In this document: positions 6,738 to 13,632 of the stretch, piece by piece
How the letters are laid out: each line of letters opens with the position of its first letter
Numbering within the stretch: the first letter of the stretch is position 1
Assembly (NCBI GenBank): GCA_030039655.1
Contig: JASHVC010000088.1
Span: 1-17,936 of the forward strand
DNA length: 17,936 nt
Reading direction: 5' to 3'
From: Xanthobacteraceae bacterium
GTDB lineage: Bacteria; Pseudomonadota; Alphaproteobacteria; Rhizobiales; Xanthobacteraceae
Made by a program: the position numbers and the translations under genes
Notes under the pieces: model-generated
Told to the model about the DNA's origin: nothing
Database searches by the model: none
What the model saw: the letters and a program-made list of their open reading frames with translations, nothing else

Positions 6738-8266
6738 CGGACACTACGGCGAGCACGATAGCATCGCGGCCACGGGGCGTCTTACGCGTGCTCGCGGTCG
6801 CGCCTGTTGGTCTGGCCACGTTCGTGATGATTTTGCTGCTCGCGGCTTTTGCCGTGCGTCTTGGACTTGTGGCCGACGACACGTTGCGCCTTTGGGCTGG
6901 TGCCAGCACCGCTGCCGACGGTGAAGTGCCGATTGGCCGGATTGTCGCGGCCTATCCGACTTTGCCATTCACAATCACCACGCTGGTGGCGTGGATAGCT
7001 CCGGCGAATGCACCTGCGCCGGCGCTCGTGGCAGCTGCGCTACTCGCCGTTTTCGCGGTGGGTTGCTTTCTCATGCTGCGCAAAGCCGGCCTGCCACTCC
7101 TTGCCGCCTCTGTCATGACCGTCCTGATCGCCTTTCATCCGGTGTTGTTGCGCGCGGTGGTGGCTGGACCCGGTGATATGTTTCTTGCCGTGTTCCTGCT
7201 GATGCTCTGTCTTGGGCTTTACGACCTGCGGGGACGCAGCGACACCTCCGAAGTGATGCACGTCGGGATCGCGCTCATGGCGCTTGCCTTTTCGCATCCG
7301 ATGGGCGCTGCCATCGCCTTCGCGATCATTCCCTTCTTGGCTTTCGTGGTTCGTCCCAGCCTGGTGGCCCACTCGGCCTTCAACGTGACCGTCGCGCTGG
7401 TTTTTCCGACCTTCTTCGCGATTGCGGCATTCAGCTATGTGGCTTGGGTCTTTCCGGGCGACGGCTGGACCTTCTTCGCCGCCCCGGCACAAAGCCTGGC
7501 CATATGGACCGCTTCCGTGGAGCAACTGCTTGGGGACCGACTGCTCGCTATTCCAGCACTTGAGGCAGGCATCACGATGGCGCTCGCTCTCGCTCTCGGC
7601 GCTCCCGCCGCCGTTGTGCTCGTGATCATGGTGCGCCGGCGCCGGCCCCTGGTGGTTCCGGCTCTGGTGTTCGTGGCCGCTGTCCTTGCTGCGACGGCAA
7701 TCAGCGTGTTGAGCGGCTTGTTTGGTGACCCGGCCGCGCTGGTCGTTGCAGCACCTGTACTCGGGGTAGCCGTCCTGACGCGCATACCGGTTGCCCGCGA
7801 GCGGCTCGCTCTCGTCATTACGCTGTTGGCGCTCGGATGGTTGGGCGGATTCTGGAGCCTCGCGTTGGCCGACCCCGTCACCGTGAGCACGCTACGCGCC
7901 GACTTTGCGCCTAACGCCAACGGTTCGCGTGTGGAGGCGCTTGCCGCCGGCGGAGCTTCCGCCGGCCACGACGGTGTCCTAGTCGACGTCAACAACTCAC
8001 CTGCTTTCGTGCTGGGTCGCGGCAACGCGGCCGGACTTTTCGGTCCGCAGAGCGAAGCATTCGCCCTCGCTCTCATGTTTGCGCGCGTCGATGCGCCATT
8101 CGTTGCTGTACCCGATCCGCTGAGCGCGACGGGCGCCAACGATCGGCTCGATAAGGCCTTTCCGCTGCTGTTCAGCACCGGGTTGCCCGGTTATCGCGTC
8201 ATATACCAAAACAATACTTGGCGATTGTTTGCGCGTGTTAGCAACAAAATCGTTTCTCGTCAGTAA
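6734..8266 (+). CDS. Twelve-helix membrane protein, possibly GT-C type
   Basis: This 510-residue protein has about 12 hydrophobic helices between residues 19 and 377, then a C-terminal soluble part of about 130 residues. The first loop after helix 1 contains Asp48-Asp49 (LVADDTLRLW) followed by AYPTLPFTITTLV. Acidic residues here and a YPxL segment recall GT-C glycosyltransferases (ArnT/PMT-like), which use lipid-linked sugars, and the C-terminal domain fits that architecture. I cannot confirm the family, and it could instead be a transporter or an unrelated scaffold. Its ATG overlaps the stop of the glycosyltransferase gene as ATGA, so translation is coupled and a direct role in making or modifying the same polymer is likely. 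The frame is open upstream, but that part overlaps the glycosyltransferase and is not expected to be translated. Confidence 0.72.
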   Translation: MTDTTASTIASRPRGVLRVLAVAPVGLATFVMILLLAAFAVRLGLVADDTLRLWAGASTAADGEVPIGRIVAAYPTLPFTITTLVAWIAPANAPAPALVAAALLAVFAVGCFLMLRKAGLPLLAASVMTVLIAFHPVLLRAVVAGPGDMFLAVFLLMLCLGLYDLRGRSDTSEVMHVGIALMALAFSHPMGAAIAFAIIPFLAFVVRPSLVAHSAFNVTVALVFPTFFAIAAFSYVAWVFPGDGWTFFAAPAQSLAIWTASVEQLLGDRLLAIPALEAGITMALALALGAPAAVVLVIMVRRRRPLVVPALVFVAAVLAATAISVLSGLFGDPAALVVAAPVLGVAVLTRIPVARERLALVITLLALGWLGGFWSLALADPVTVSTLRADFAPNANGSRVEALAAGGASAGHDGVLVDVNNSPAFVLGRGNAAGLFGPQSEAFALALMFARVDAPFVAVPDPLSATGANDRLDKAFPLLFSTGLPGYRVIYQNNTWRLFARVSNKIVSRQ

Positions 8267-8323
8267 CGTTTGCGGAATTAAAATAAAAATTGCAAGGCGT
8301 TAGTATAAACACGGATTACTTTG

Positions 8324-9289
8324 ATGCGAATACTTCTGATCGACGATACAGAAGACTCCCGCGATTTGACCGAAGCGGCGCTTTTGTCGGCAGGCTACAC
8401 CGACATTGCGACCGCCGCGTCGGGCTGGGAGGCGCTAAAAATCCTCGATATCGGCGGCGCCGCCGAGGAACGCGCGCCGATTGACGTCGTGCTGCTCGAC
8501 ATCGTGATGCCGGAGATGGACGGCGTCGAATGCTGCGCACGCGTGCGCAACGACGCACGCTATACCGATTTGCCGATCATCATGGTGACGGCCCTCGACG
8601 ATATGGACTCGTTGGCCAACGCGTTCGTGGCCGGCGCCACCGACTACATCACCAAGCCGGTGAATCGCGTGGAGCTGGTGGCGCGCGTGCGCGCGGCGCT
8701 GCGGCTCAAGCAGGAACTCGACCGCAGACAGGCACGCGAGCGCGAATTGCTGAGCTTTGTGTCGAACTGGGGGGACCGTCGCGCCACGGCATTGATCGAC
8801 GAGACGACCGGGCTGTTCGCGGGTGAAGCGGCCGAGGCTTATTTGACCGCCGCTTCCAGCGGCGAGAACGGCGGGACCGTTTCAATCCTGGCACTCATGC
8901 TCGACCGTTTCGATGTCTACCGGACGAAATACGGAGATGGTGCAGCCCGAAAGGTGCTGGCACAAGTGGCACGCGCCGTGCGCCGGCTCGGAGCCACCGT
9001 TGGAATTGTGGCCGCCGCCTATCGAAACGGAACCATTGTTCTGGTCGCGCCCGAACTGGAAGCCAGCCCAGCGCGCGATCTCGGGGAAACTCTGCGGGCG
9101 ACGGTTGCAAAGCTGCGTGTGCCGAATTCCGAGGCGGTCGCCGCCGACCACGTCACCGCCAGTGTTGCAGCCATCACCGGTCGCGTGAAGCAGGCGGTTG
9201 ATCGCGTGCAGTTGCTGACACAGGCGATCGCCCGAGTGCAGGACGCCGCGGGCGCGGGGGGCAACAGGGTTCTGGCGCAGAGCATCTGA
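8324..9289 (+). CDS. Response regulator with degenerate GGDEF-like output domain
   Basis: Residues 1-125 are a canonical receiver: acidic pair D7-D8, phosphorylation site D59 (VVLLDIVMPEMDG), T89 and K111 (ITKPVN). A helical linker (about 128-148) leads to a domain at about 155-310 that follows the GGDEF layout: DETTGL at 159-164 in place of DxLTGL, then LDRFDVYRTKYGDGAARKVL in place of the usual D-x-D-x-F-K-x-x-N-D-x-x-G-H stretch. The active-site loop that should read GGDEF is RNGTI (234-238), so diguanylate cyclase activity is very unlikely. The role may be protein interaction or nucleotide sensing. ATG 8324 (preceded by TTG 8321) has only a weak GGAT ribosome binding site. The gene is 57 bases after the membrane protein gene in an AT-rich spacer, so it may have an additional promoter. 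It is a plausible final acceptor for the Hpt protein. Confidence 0.85.
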   Translation: MRILLIDDTEDSRDLTEAALLSAGYTDIATAASGWEALKILDIGGAAEERAPIDVVLLDIVMPEMDGVECCARVRNDARYTDLPIIMVTALDDMDSLANAFVAGATDYITKPVNRVELVARVRAALRLKQELDRRQARERELLSFVSNWGDRRATALIDETTGLFAGEAAEAYLTAASSGENGGTVSILALMLDRFDVYRTKYGDGAARKVLAQVARAVRRLGATVGIVAAAYRNGTIVLVAPELEASPARDLGETLRATVAKLRVPNSEAVAADHVTASVAAITGRVKQAVDRVQLLTQAIARVQDAAGAGGNRVLAQSI

Positions 9290-9304
9290 CCGCGTTGGCG
9301 TGGG

Positions 9305-9309
9305 GGAGG
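9305..9309 (+). promoter_or_regulatory. Ribosome binding site fixing a TTG start
   Basis: GGAGG lies 7 bases before TTG 9317 within a purine-rich run. The TTG opens directly into a good signal peptide and no in-frame ATG follows before it, so the TTG start is well supported. Confidence 0.75.
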
Positions 9310-9316
9310 GGGAGTT

Positions 9317-10111
9317 TTGAAGCGTTGCGTTGTGTTTGTATTGGCTGCGCTGTCGGTGCCTTCCGCAGCGTGGGCGAGCGCATGGACGCTGCCGGAAGGC
9401 ACGGGGCAATGGCTTGCAACGCTTGACGCCAGCACGTCGACCGAATTTTGGGAAAAGGACGGCGCTCTCGGCCCCACGCCGCGTTACAACAAGGTCGACG
9501 TGGACGTGCTCGTTGAATACGGCATCACCGATCGGCTGACCTTCCTCGTCGACCCTGGGCTTCAGCACATCGACATCGCGTCTCCTGTCAGCGCCCAGCG
9601 CACCGGTCTCGACTATACCGAGTTCGGCGCGCGCTACGCGTTCATTCAAGATCCGACCTGGGTCCTGTCCGGCCAGGCGACGGTGCGGATTCCGGGCACC
9701 TTCGATACCTCGAACCCGGCCGCGATCGGTTACACCGATGTGGAATCCGATCTTCGCCTGCTGCTCGGCCACTCCTTCGATATCGCTGGCTTCGCGTCCT
9801 TTTTCGACGTCGAGGTAGCCGAACGCGTACGGACCGCCGGTTACCCAAGCGAATTTCGCGTTGATGCGACGCTCGGGACGTATGTTGCTCCACGCTGGCT
9901 CTTGCTTCTGCAAGGCTTCAATGTGGTGTCGGAAGGAGCCGGCAACGTCGACTACACGGGCGGCAGTTATGATTATGAGAAGGTGCAATTGAGCGCGGTC
10001 TACGCGCTCACGCCGACGTGGTCGCTGCAAGGCGGTGGCTATGTTACCTATGCGGGCCGCAACGCGCTGGAAGAAAATGGCCTGATCTTCGGTGTGTGGC
10101 ACCGATTTTAG
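9317..10111 (+). CDS. Outer-membrane beta-barrel protein of the exopolysaccharide operon
   Basis: This 264-residue protein begins at TTG with a strong ribosome binding site. It has a signal peptide (about 1-20, AWA before SAW) and then alternating amphipathic beta-strands rich in aromatic residues. It ends WHRF, with the terminal phenylalanine recognised by the BAM machinery. The mature N-terminus (AWTLPEGTGQW) and a pattern such as VEYGITDRLT recall XagA-type proteins encoded beside family-2 glycosyltransferases in Xanthomonas, and also PF13557-like barrels; I recall this similarity and have not tested it. It is the last gene of the operon, 27 bases after the response regulator gene. It has no TPR repeats, unlike BcsC, so if it is the export pore it must work without a periplasmic scaffold of its own. 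Alternatively it is an accessory anchor for the polymer. Confidence 0.8.
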   Translation: MKRCVVFVLAALSVPSAAWASAWTLPEGTGQWLATLDASTSTEFWEKDGALGPTPRYNKVDVDVLVEYGITDRLTFLVDPGLQHIDIASPVSAQRTGLDYTEFGARYAFIQDPTWVLSGQATVRIPGTFDTSNPAAIGYTDVESDLRLLLGHSFDIAGFASFFDVEVAERVRTAGYPSEFRVDATLGTYVAPRWLLLLQGFNVVSEGAGNVDYTGGSYDYEKVQLSAVYALTPTWSLQGGGYVTYAGRNALEENGLIFGVWHRF

Positions 10112-10129
10112 CAGTCGCCAGCACCCGAA

Positions 10130-11149
10130 CTATTCACAGGCTCCTGTCCATGCGCAGCGGAGAGTACTCTCCGCCGGCTTGCCCTGGACGGTGAAATCGG
10201 TGTTCGTCGGGCCACCGGCATCCGGATCCGTCAACCAGCACCAGATCAGAGTGCCGCGGATAGAAGGTCGCTGAAGTGATGCGAGCCAATCGGTAAGTAC
10301 GTCGGCTTGCAGCATCGGGTCCGGCGCGGCTGCCCGCTCCTCCGGGCTTTCCCACGGCTTTGCTGCAGCACCTTGCGCCGAACGCAAGCCGACCTCCCCG
10401 ACAATGATGGATTTCCCAAGGTGTGAGGCGAGTGCGTCAAGGCGATCAGCAACGGCAGTCATCTTGGCACGTCGCCCGGTTCGATCGTCGTCGGCGCCGA
10501 GGGGAGGATAGAGCGAAACCCCAACGGCATCGAGGCTGCGCCAGAACGGCACTTCTTCGGCCTCCTCCGTATTATGCGCGACATAAAACAGACGGCCTGA
10601 ATAAATGTTGCGGGCGCTGCTAATAAGCTCGTTCCACTCGGGTCGTTGCGAAGTCTTCGCAAGTTCGGTGCCGACGACGAGCGCCTCTGCGTGCTCCTCC
10701 TCGGCAACGCGAGCGACGCGATCCACTTCGGTTTGATAATCTGCGAACCATTGCCGCCAATCTGCTTCGGAATTCATGACAACGGCGCCGGCCCAGCTTT
10801 GCGGCACCCAGACGTGCGGCTTTACCACGACGGCAAGTCCAAGCTCATGTGCGTCGCGGATCGCGGCACGGAGCTCGTTGTCCGGCATATCACTGCCGCG
10901 AACGAGGTTAGGGCTTGCCGGGTTTGCTTGCCAGAAAAATGGCACGACCGCGATTGCGCTTGCGCCAAGCCGCTTGACGTTAGCCAGCGAAAGCTTGGCC
11001 GATGGGCTGCCGAAGGGATGACTCGGCAAAGCGATAACGTTGAAGCCGTCGAGCCGCTGCCCACTTGGCGGCTCCGAGTGCGCACCCGGTGCAGCCAACG
11101 TGCCGACGAAAAGCGCCCCGGCTATCGCCAACCGAAGCCATCGCCGCAT
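10130..11149 (-). CDS. Secreted GH113-like glycoside hydrolase
   Basis: The 339-residue protein has a signal peptide (about 1-25, AHS) and a TIM-barrel glycoside hydrolase pattern like family GH113, whose known members include beta-mannanases. Markers are the N-terminal GFNVIAL strand, the VVVKPHVWVP strand (about 107-116), E162 in VVGTEL as candidate acid/base, Y214 in VSLYPPL, E252 in IIVGEVGL as candidate nucleophile, and the closing WLTDPDAGGPTNTDFTVQGKPA-like block (about 305-326). Both catalytic glutamates are present, so it should be active in the periplasm or outside the cell. Its ATG lies 3 bases after the stop of the response regulator gene, making it the third gene of the kinase operon. 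It ends 18 bases from the convergent barrel gene. By analogy with BcsZ or PgaB it may trim, release or edit the polysaccharide made by the opposite operon. The substrate is unknown. Confidence 0.8.
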   Translation of the reverse strand: MRRWLRLAIAGALFVGTLAAPGAHSEPPSGQRLDGFNVIALPSHPFGSPSAKLSLANVKRLGASAIAVVPFFWQANPASPNLVRGSDMPDNELRAAIRDAHELGLAVVVKPHVWVPQSWAGAVVMNSEADWRQWFADYQTEVDRVARVAEEEHAEALVVGTELAKTSQRPEWNELISSARNIYSGRLFYVAHNTEEAEEVPFWRSLDAVGVSLYPPLGADDDRTGRRAKMTAVADRLDALASHLGKSIIVGEVGLRSAQGAAAKPWESPEERAAAPDPMLQADVLTDWLASLQRPSIRGTLIWCWLTDPDAGGPTNTDFTVQGKPAESTLRCAWTGACE

Positions 11150-11152
11150 GCA

Positions 11153-11539
11153 TCAAGCGCTTTGCAGCGCCTCCAGATGGTTGCGCACCGTGAAGGCGAG
11201 CGTCATCGGGTCGAATGGTTTCGAAATGACTCCCTGAGCGCCAAGCGCAATAAATTGTTCAACCTCGCGCGGCTGGGCGCGTGCGGTCATGAAAAATACT
11301 GGAACGGCAGAGGTCCGCGGATTCTTGCGCAAATGCGAGAGGGTTGTGGGGCCGTCCATGCGCGGCATCATCACGTCGAGTAAGATCAATGACGGCGACC
11401 ATTCAGCCACGGCAGCGAGCGCTTCATCGCCTGACGCGCATGAGCGTATCTGGAAATCGGGATTGAGGCCAAGCGACAAATCGACGATTTCGCGAATATC
11501 GGGTTCGTCATCGACATGAAGGATGCGGATTGTACTCAT
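11153..11539 (-). CDS. Single-domain response regulator (CheY-like)
   Basis: The 128-residue protein is a lone receiver domain: acidic pair in HVDDEPD, phosphorylation aspartate in LILLDVMMPRMDG, T in FFMTAR and K in VISKPFD, with no output domain. The frame stays open further upstream, but ATG 11537-11539 is the right start: it overlaps the kinase stop as ATGA, and a strong Shine-Dalgarno sequence (GGAGGAGG, reading the minus strand over 11544-11551) lies 4 bases before it. It would act by protein contact, either as phosphate shuttle or sink in the kinase-Hpt relay or as an allosteric partner of the synthase. It is followed almost directly by the GH113-like gene. Confidence 0.92.
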   Translation of the reverse strand: MSTIRILHVDDEPDIREIVDLSLGLNPDFQIRSCASGDEALAAVAEWSPSLILLDVMMPRMDGPTTLSHLRKNPRTSAVPVFFMTARAQPREVEQFIALGAQGVISKPFDPMTLAFTVRNHLEALQSA

Positions 11540-13440
11540 GCAACCTCCTCCCGGCTGTATGAGGATCTCAGCATCAGCCGGTCGTGGACAGCGGTGACAA
11601 GGTCGTCGAGGCAAGCCCGCGATTTATCCAGGCGCGCCTCGACTTGCGCATTTGCGACAAATTCCGGTGGATGGCCCGAAAATATGATGACCGGGATAGC
11701 CGAGCCGTCGTGCCGCCGCAGTTCCGGGAGCAGGTCCAGCCCGGATACTGGACCCACCGCCACGTCGAGCACCGCAAGGTCAAACTGATAGGCAAGCAGC
11801 GCCCGGCGCGCCTCTTCGACGGACCCTACCGAAGTGATGTTTGCCATGGGTTCGAGCGTGGATGCCACGAGATCGAGTGCTTCGCGGTCGTCGTCGACGT
11901 GCAGGATCGAAGGTCGCCGGCACACCCCCGGCGATACGGCGTTGTCGAGGGTCTGTGCTAGTTTATAGGCATCGATCGGCTTCGCGATCCACTTGAAAAT
12001 GTTGAGCTTGGACGCCTCTGGTTTGTCGCCGACACGATCGGAAGAAGCGATGACGATCGGCGTTTTGTAGATTTCCGGCTGTTCGCGGAACTGGCGGATG
12101 AGGCCGATGCCGTCGGCATCCGCTAGCTCGAAGTCGACAACGATTGCCGTATAGAAATTGGAGCGTGCCCGGGCGATCGCGTCATCGGCGTTGTGGGCGA
12201 AGTCAGTAGAAAACCCGAGCGGCCGTAACTCCTCGCGCAACGCCAAGGCAGCGTCGGGATCGTCCTCGCAAAACAGGATGCGGATTGCATCGGGTGAGCG
12301 CTCGGCATCGATTTCGCGTTCGGCAATTTGTGTCCAGTTCGGCAGATCGACGTTGAAGGCGGTGCCGCCGCCGTCGGCGTCAGCGAAGCTGACCTCGCCT
12401 CCCAACCGCACAACGATCTCGCGGACGATGCTGAGTCCGAGGCCCGTCCCTCCCTTTTGCCGCGCATCGGTGGCATCGGCTTGTGCGAACTTCTCGAAGA
12501 CGCGTGGCTTGAACTCGGCCGGGATGCCGCTGCCGTGGTCGCGGATCGATATGCGCATGAGGCCGGCCCGAAGCTCGGTCGCAATTATGACCTCTCCTCC
12601 TTGGGGAGAGAACTTGATCGCATTCGACAACAGGTTGGTGATCACCTGCGCTAATCGGTCCGGATCGGCCGGCACGTTGCCGTGAAGTGAAGCGGGGTCG
12701 AGGCGCACCCGCACGCCGAAGCCGTCGGCGTAGGCGCGATTGGCTTCGATGACCTGTTCGACGAGGGCCAATACATCGACGCGTTTGAAATTGAAGATGA
12801 CCTGGCCGGACTCGATCTTCTCGATATCAAGAATGTCGTTGATGAGCCGGACCAGCCGTTTGCTGTTGCTGTGCGCGATACTTAGGAGCCGGACGGCGCC
12901 TTCCGGCAAGGTCCCGGCTGCCCCACCGAGGAGCAGCCCGAGTGAACCGGAAATAGAAGTCAACGGTGTTCGCAGTTCGTGGCTCACGGTTGAAACGAAT
13001 TCGTCCTTCACTCGCTCCATACGTTTGGGCTCGGTGATGTCGACGATGACGCTGAGCACATACAGCCCGTCATGGGCGTCGATAGGATTGAGCCACACTT
13101 CGATAGGGAACTCGGTTCCATCGCGACGGAGCCCGAACAGCTCGCGGTTCGGCTGCGCACGCCGCGCTTGCGGATCTTCAGCAAATGCGGCGCGCTGCTT
13201 GTGATATTCGCCGTGCAAACGCCGAGTGATCAGGACTTCAATAGGCTGGCCGATGAGGTCGTCGCACGGGTAACCGAACAGCTGCTCTATCGCGTTATTC
13301 GCCAACACTATGGTACCGGCAGTGTCGGTCATCACCATGCCGCTGGGACAGGCTTCGACCGCCAGTCGAAATTTCTGCTCGGCAAAGCTTTCGTCTAACC
13401 GGTCACGGGTCGTATTGGCGATGCCGACAACGGTTCCCAT
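11536..13440 (-). CDS. Soluble hybrid histidine kinase, PAS-HisKA-HATPase-REC-REC
   Basis: This is a 634-residue hybrid sensor kinase. Residues 22-140 form a PAS domain (EACPSGMVMTDTAGTIV start). HisKA follows, with the phospho-accepting H154 in VSHELRTP. The ATPase domain has the N box around N273 (TNLLSNAIKFS), G1 at D301-G305 and G2 at 330-338 (GGTGLGLSI). Receiver 1 (about 386-500) has D393/D394, phospho-aspartate D436 and K487. Receiver 2 (about 510-622) has D516/D517, D559, S588 and a less regular K606 without the following proline. No membrane segment is present, so it senses a cytoplasmic signal, perhaps through a PAS ligand. It has no Hpt domain; the nearest is the stand-alone Hpt gene at the head of the opposite operon. 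It is the first gene of a three-gene operon with the response regulator and the GH113-like hydrolase. Confidence 0.94.
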   Translation of the reverse strand: MGTVVGIANTTRDRLDESFAEQKFRLAVEACPSGMVMTDTAGTIVLANNAIEQLFGYPCDDLIGQPIEVLITRRLHGEYHKQRAAFAEDPQARRAQPNRELFGLRRDGTEFPIEVWLNPIDAHDGLYVLSVIVDITEPKRMERVKDEFVSTVSHELRTPLTSISGSLGLLLGGAAGTLPEGAVRLLSIAHSNSKRLVRLINDILDIEKIESGQVIFNFKRVDVLALVEQVIEANRAYADGFGVRVRLDPASLHGNVPADPDRLAQVITNLLSNAIKFSPQGGEVIIATELRAGLMRISIRDHGSGIPAEFKPRVFEKFAQADATDARQKGGTGLGLSIVREIVVRLGGEVSFADADGGGTAFNVDLPNWTQIAEREIDAERSPDAIRILFCEDDPDAALALREELRPLGFSTDFAHNADDAIARARSNFYTAIVVDFELADADGIGLIRQFREQPEIYKTPIVIASSDRVGDKPEASKLNIFKWIAKPIDAYKLAQTLDNAVSPGVCRRPSILHVDDDREALDLVASTLEPMANITSVGSVEEARRALLAYQFDLAVLDVAVGPVSGLDLLPELRRHDGSAIPVIIFSGHPPEFVANAQVEARLDKSRACLDDLVTAVHDRLMLRSSYSREEVA

Positions 13441-13502
13441 GGCCGATCCAATCGCGCTGAAATCTTTCGCGCGACGATCTTGCGGTTACAACCAGGAATG
13501 AT

Positions 13503-13512
13503 CTCTTAAGAG
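13503..13512. promoter_or_regulatory. Perfect palindrome in the kinase leader
   Basis: CTCTTAAGAG is a perfect 10-base palindrome between the predicted -10 box and the kinase start codon. It is a possible operator just downstream of the transcription start, but it is short enough to be chance. Confidence 0.2.
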
Positions 13513-13522
13513 GAACGTGTGG

Positions 13523-13551
13523 CGTATAGAAATTATGATACGTACAAACAA
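13523..13551 (-). promoter_or_regulatory. Predicted promoter of the kinase operon
   Basis: On the minus strand TTGTTT (13546-13551) and TATACG (13523-13528) are 17 bases apart, in an AT-rich island within the 192-base gap upstream of the kinase. The match to the sigma-70 consensus is moderate (3 of 6 and 4 of 6). Position and spacing fit a leader of about 75 bases. Confidence 0.33.
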
Positions 13552-13558
13552 CTACGTA
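13539..13558. promoter_or_regulatory. Candidate operator TACGTA-N8-TACGTA
   Basis: Two copies of the self-complementary hexamer TACGTA (13539-13544 and 13553-13558) are separated by 8 bases, and the spacer contains the predicted -35 box of the kinase promoter. Such a symmetric 20-base element over a -35 box is a typical place for a dimeric repressor or for autoregulation. The binding protein is unknown. Confidence 0.35.
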
Positions 13559-13632
13559 AAAATGTGGAGATGGATGCGTCCGCACGTCTTATTTTGCCGC
13601 GTGCAACGCGGCGTAGCGTAAGGACGCGTCCG

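Noticed and set aside
7435..8178. 247-codon minus-strand frame opposite the 12-helix membrane protein
   Set aside because: The translation is low-complexity Ser/Ala/Arg/Thr, as expected when a GC-rich membrane-protein gene is read on the opposite strand.
8267..8323. Internal promoter for the REC-GGDEF-like gene
   Set aside because: TATAAA at 8304-8309 looks like a -10 box, but no -35-like hexamer lies 16-18 bases upstream (TTGCAA is too close, TTGCGG too far).
8324..9289. Active diguanylate cyclase (PleD-like)
   Set aside because: The catalytic GGDEF loop reads RNGTI, so the essential Gly-Gly-Asp/Glu-Glu residues are missing.
8882..10102. Long open frame (about 406 codons) on the minus strand opposite the response regulator and barrel genes
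   Set aside because: It runs antisense through two well-supported genes; long antisense frames are common in GC-rich DNA. Its translation is rich in Arg, Gly and His and has no recognisable domain.
10646..11383. 245-codon plus-strand frame opposite the GH113-like and response regulator genes
   Set aside because: It crosses two real genes on the other strand, is rich in Arg and Cys, and has no domain.
13596..13612. GC-rich hairpin (GCCGCGT-GCA-ACGCGGC) after the dioxygenase-like gene as a terminator
   Set aside because: The hairpin is real, but the T-run lies on the wrong side for the minus-strand gene, which would be followed by an A-run, and no plus-strand gene ends here.
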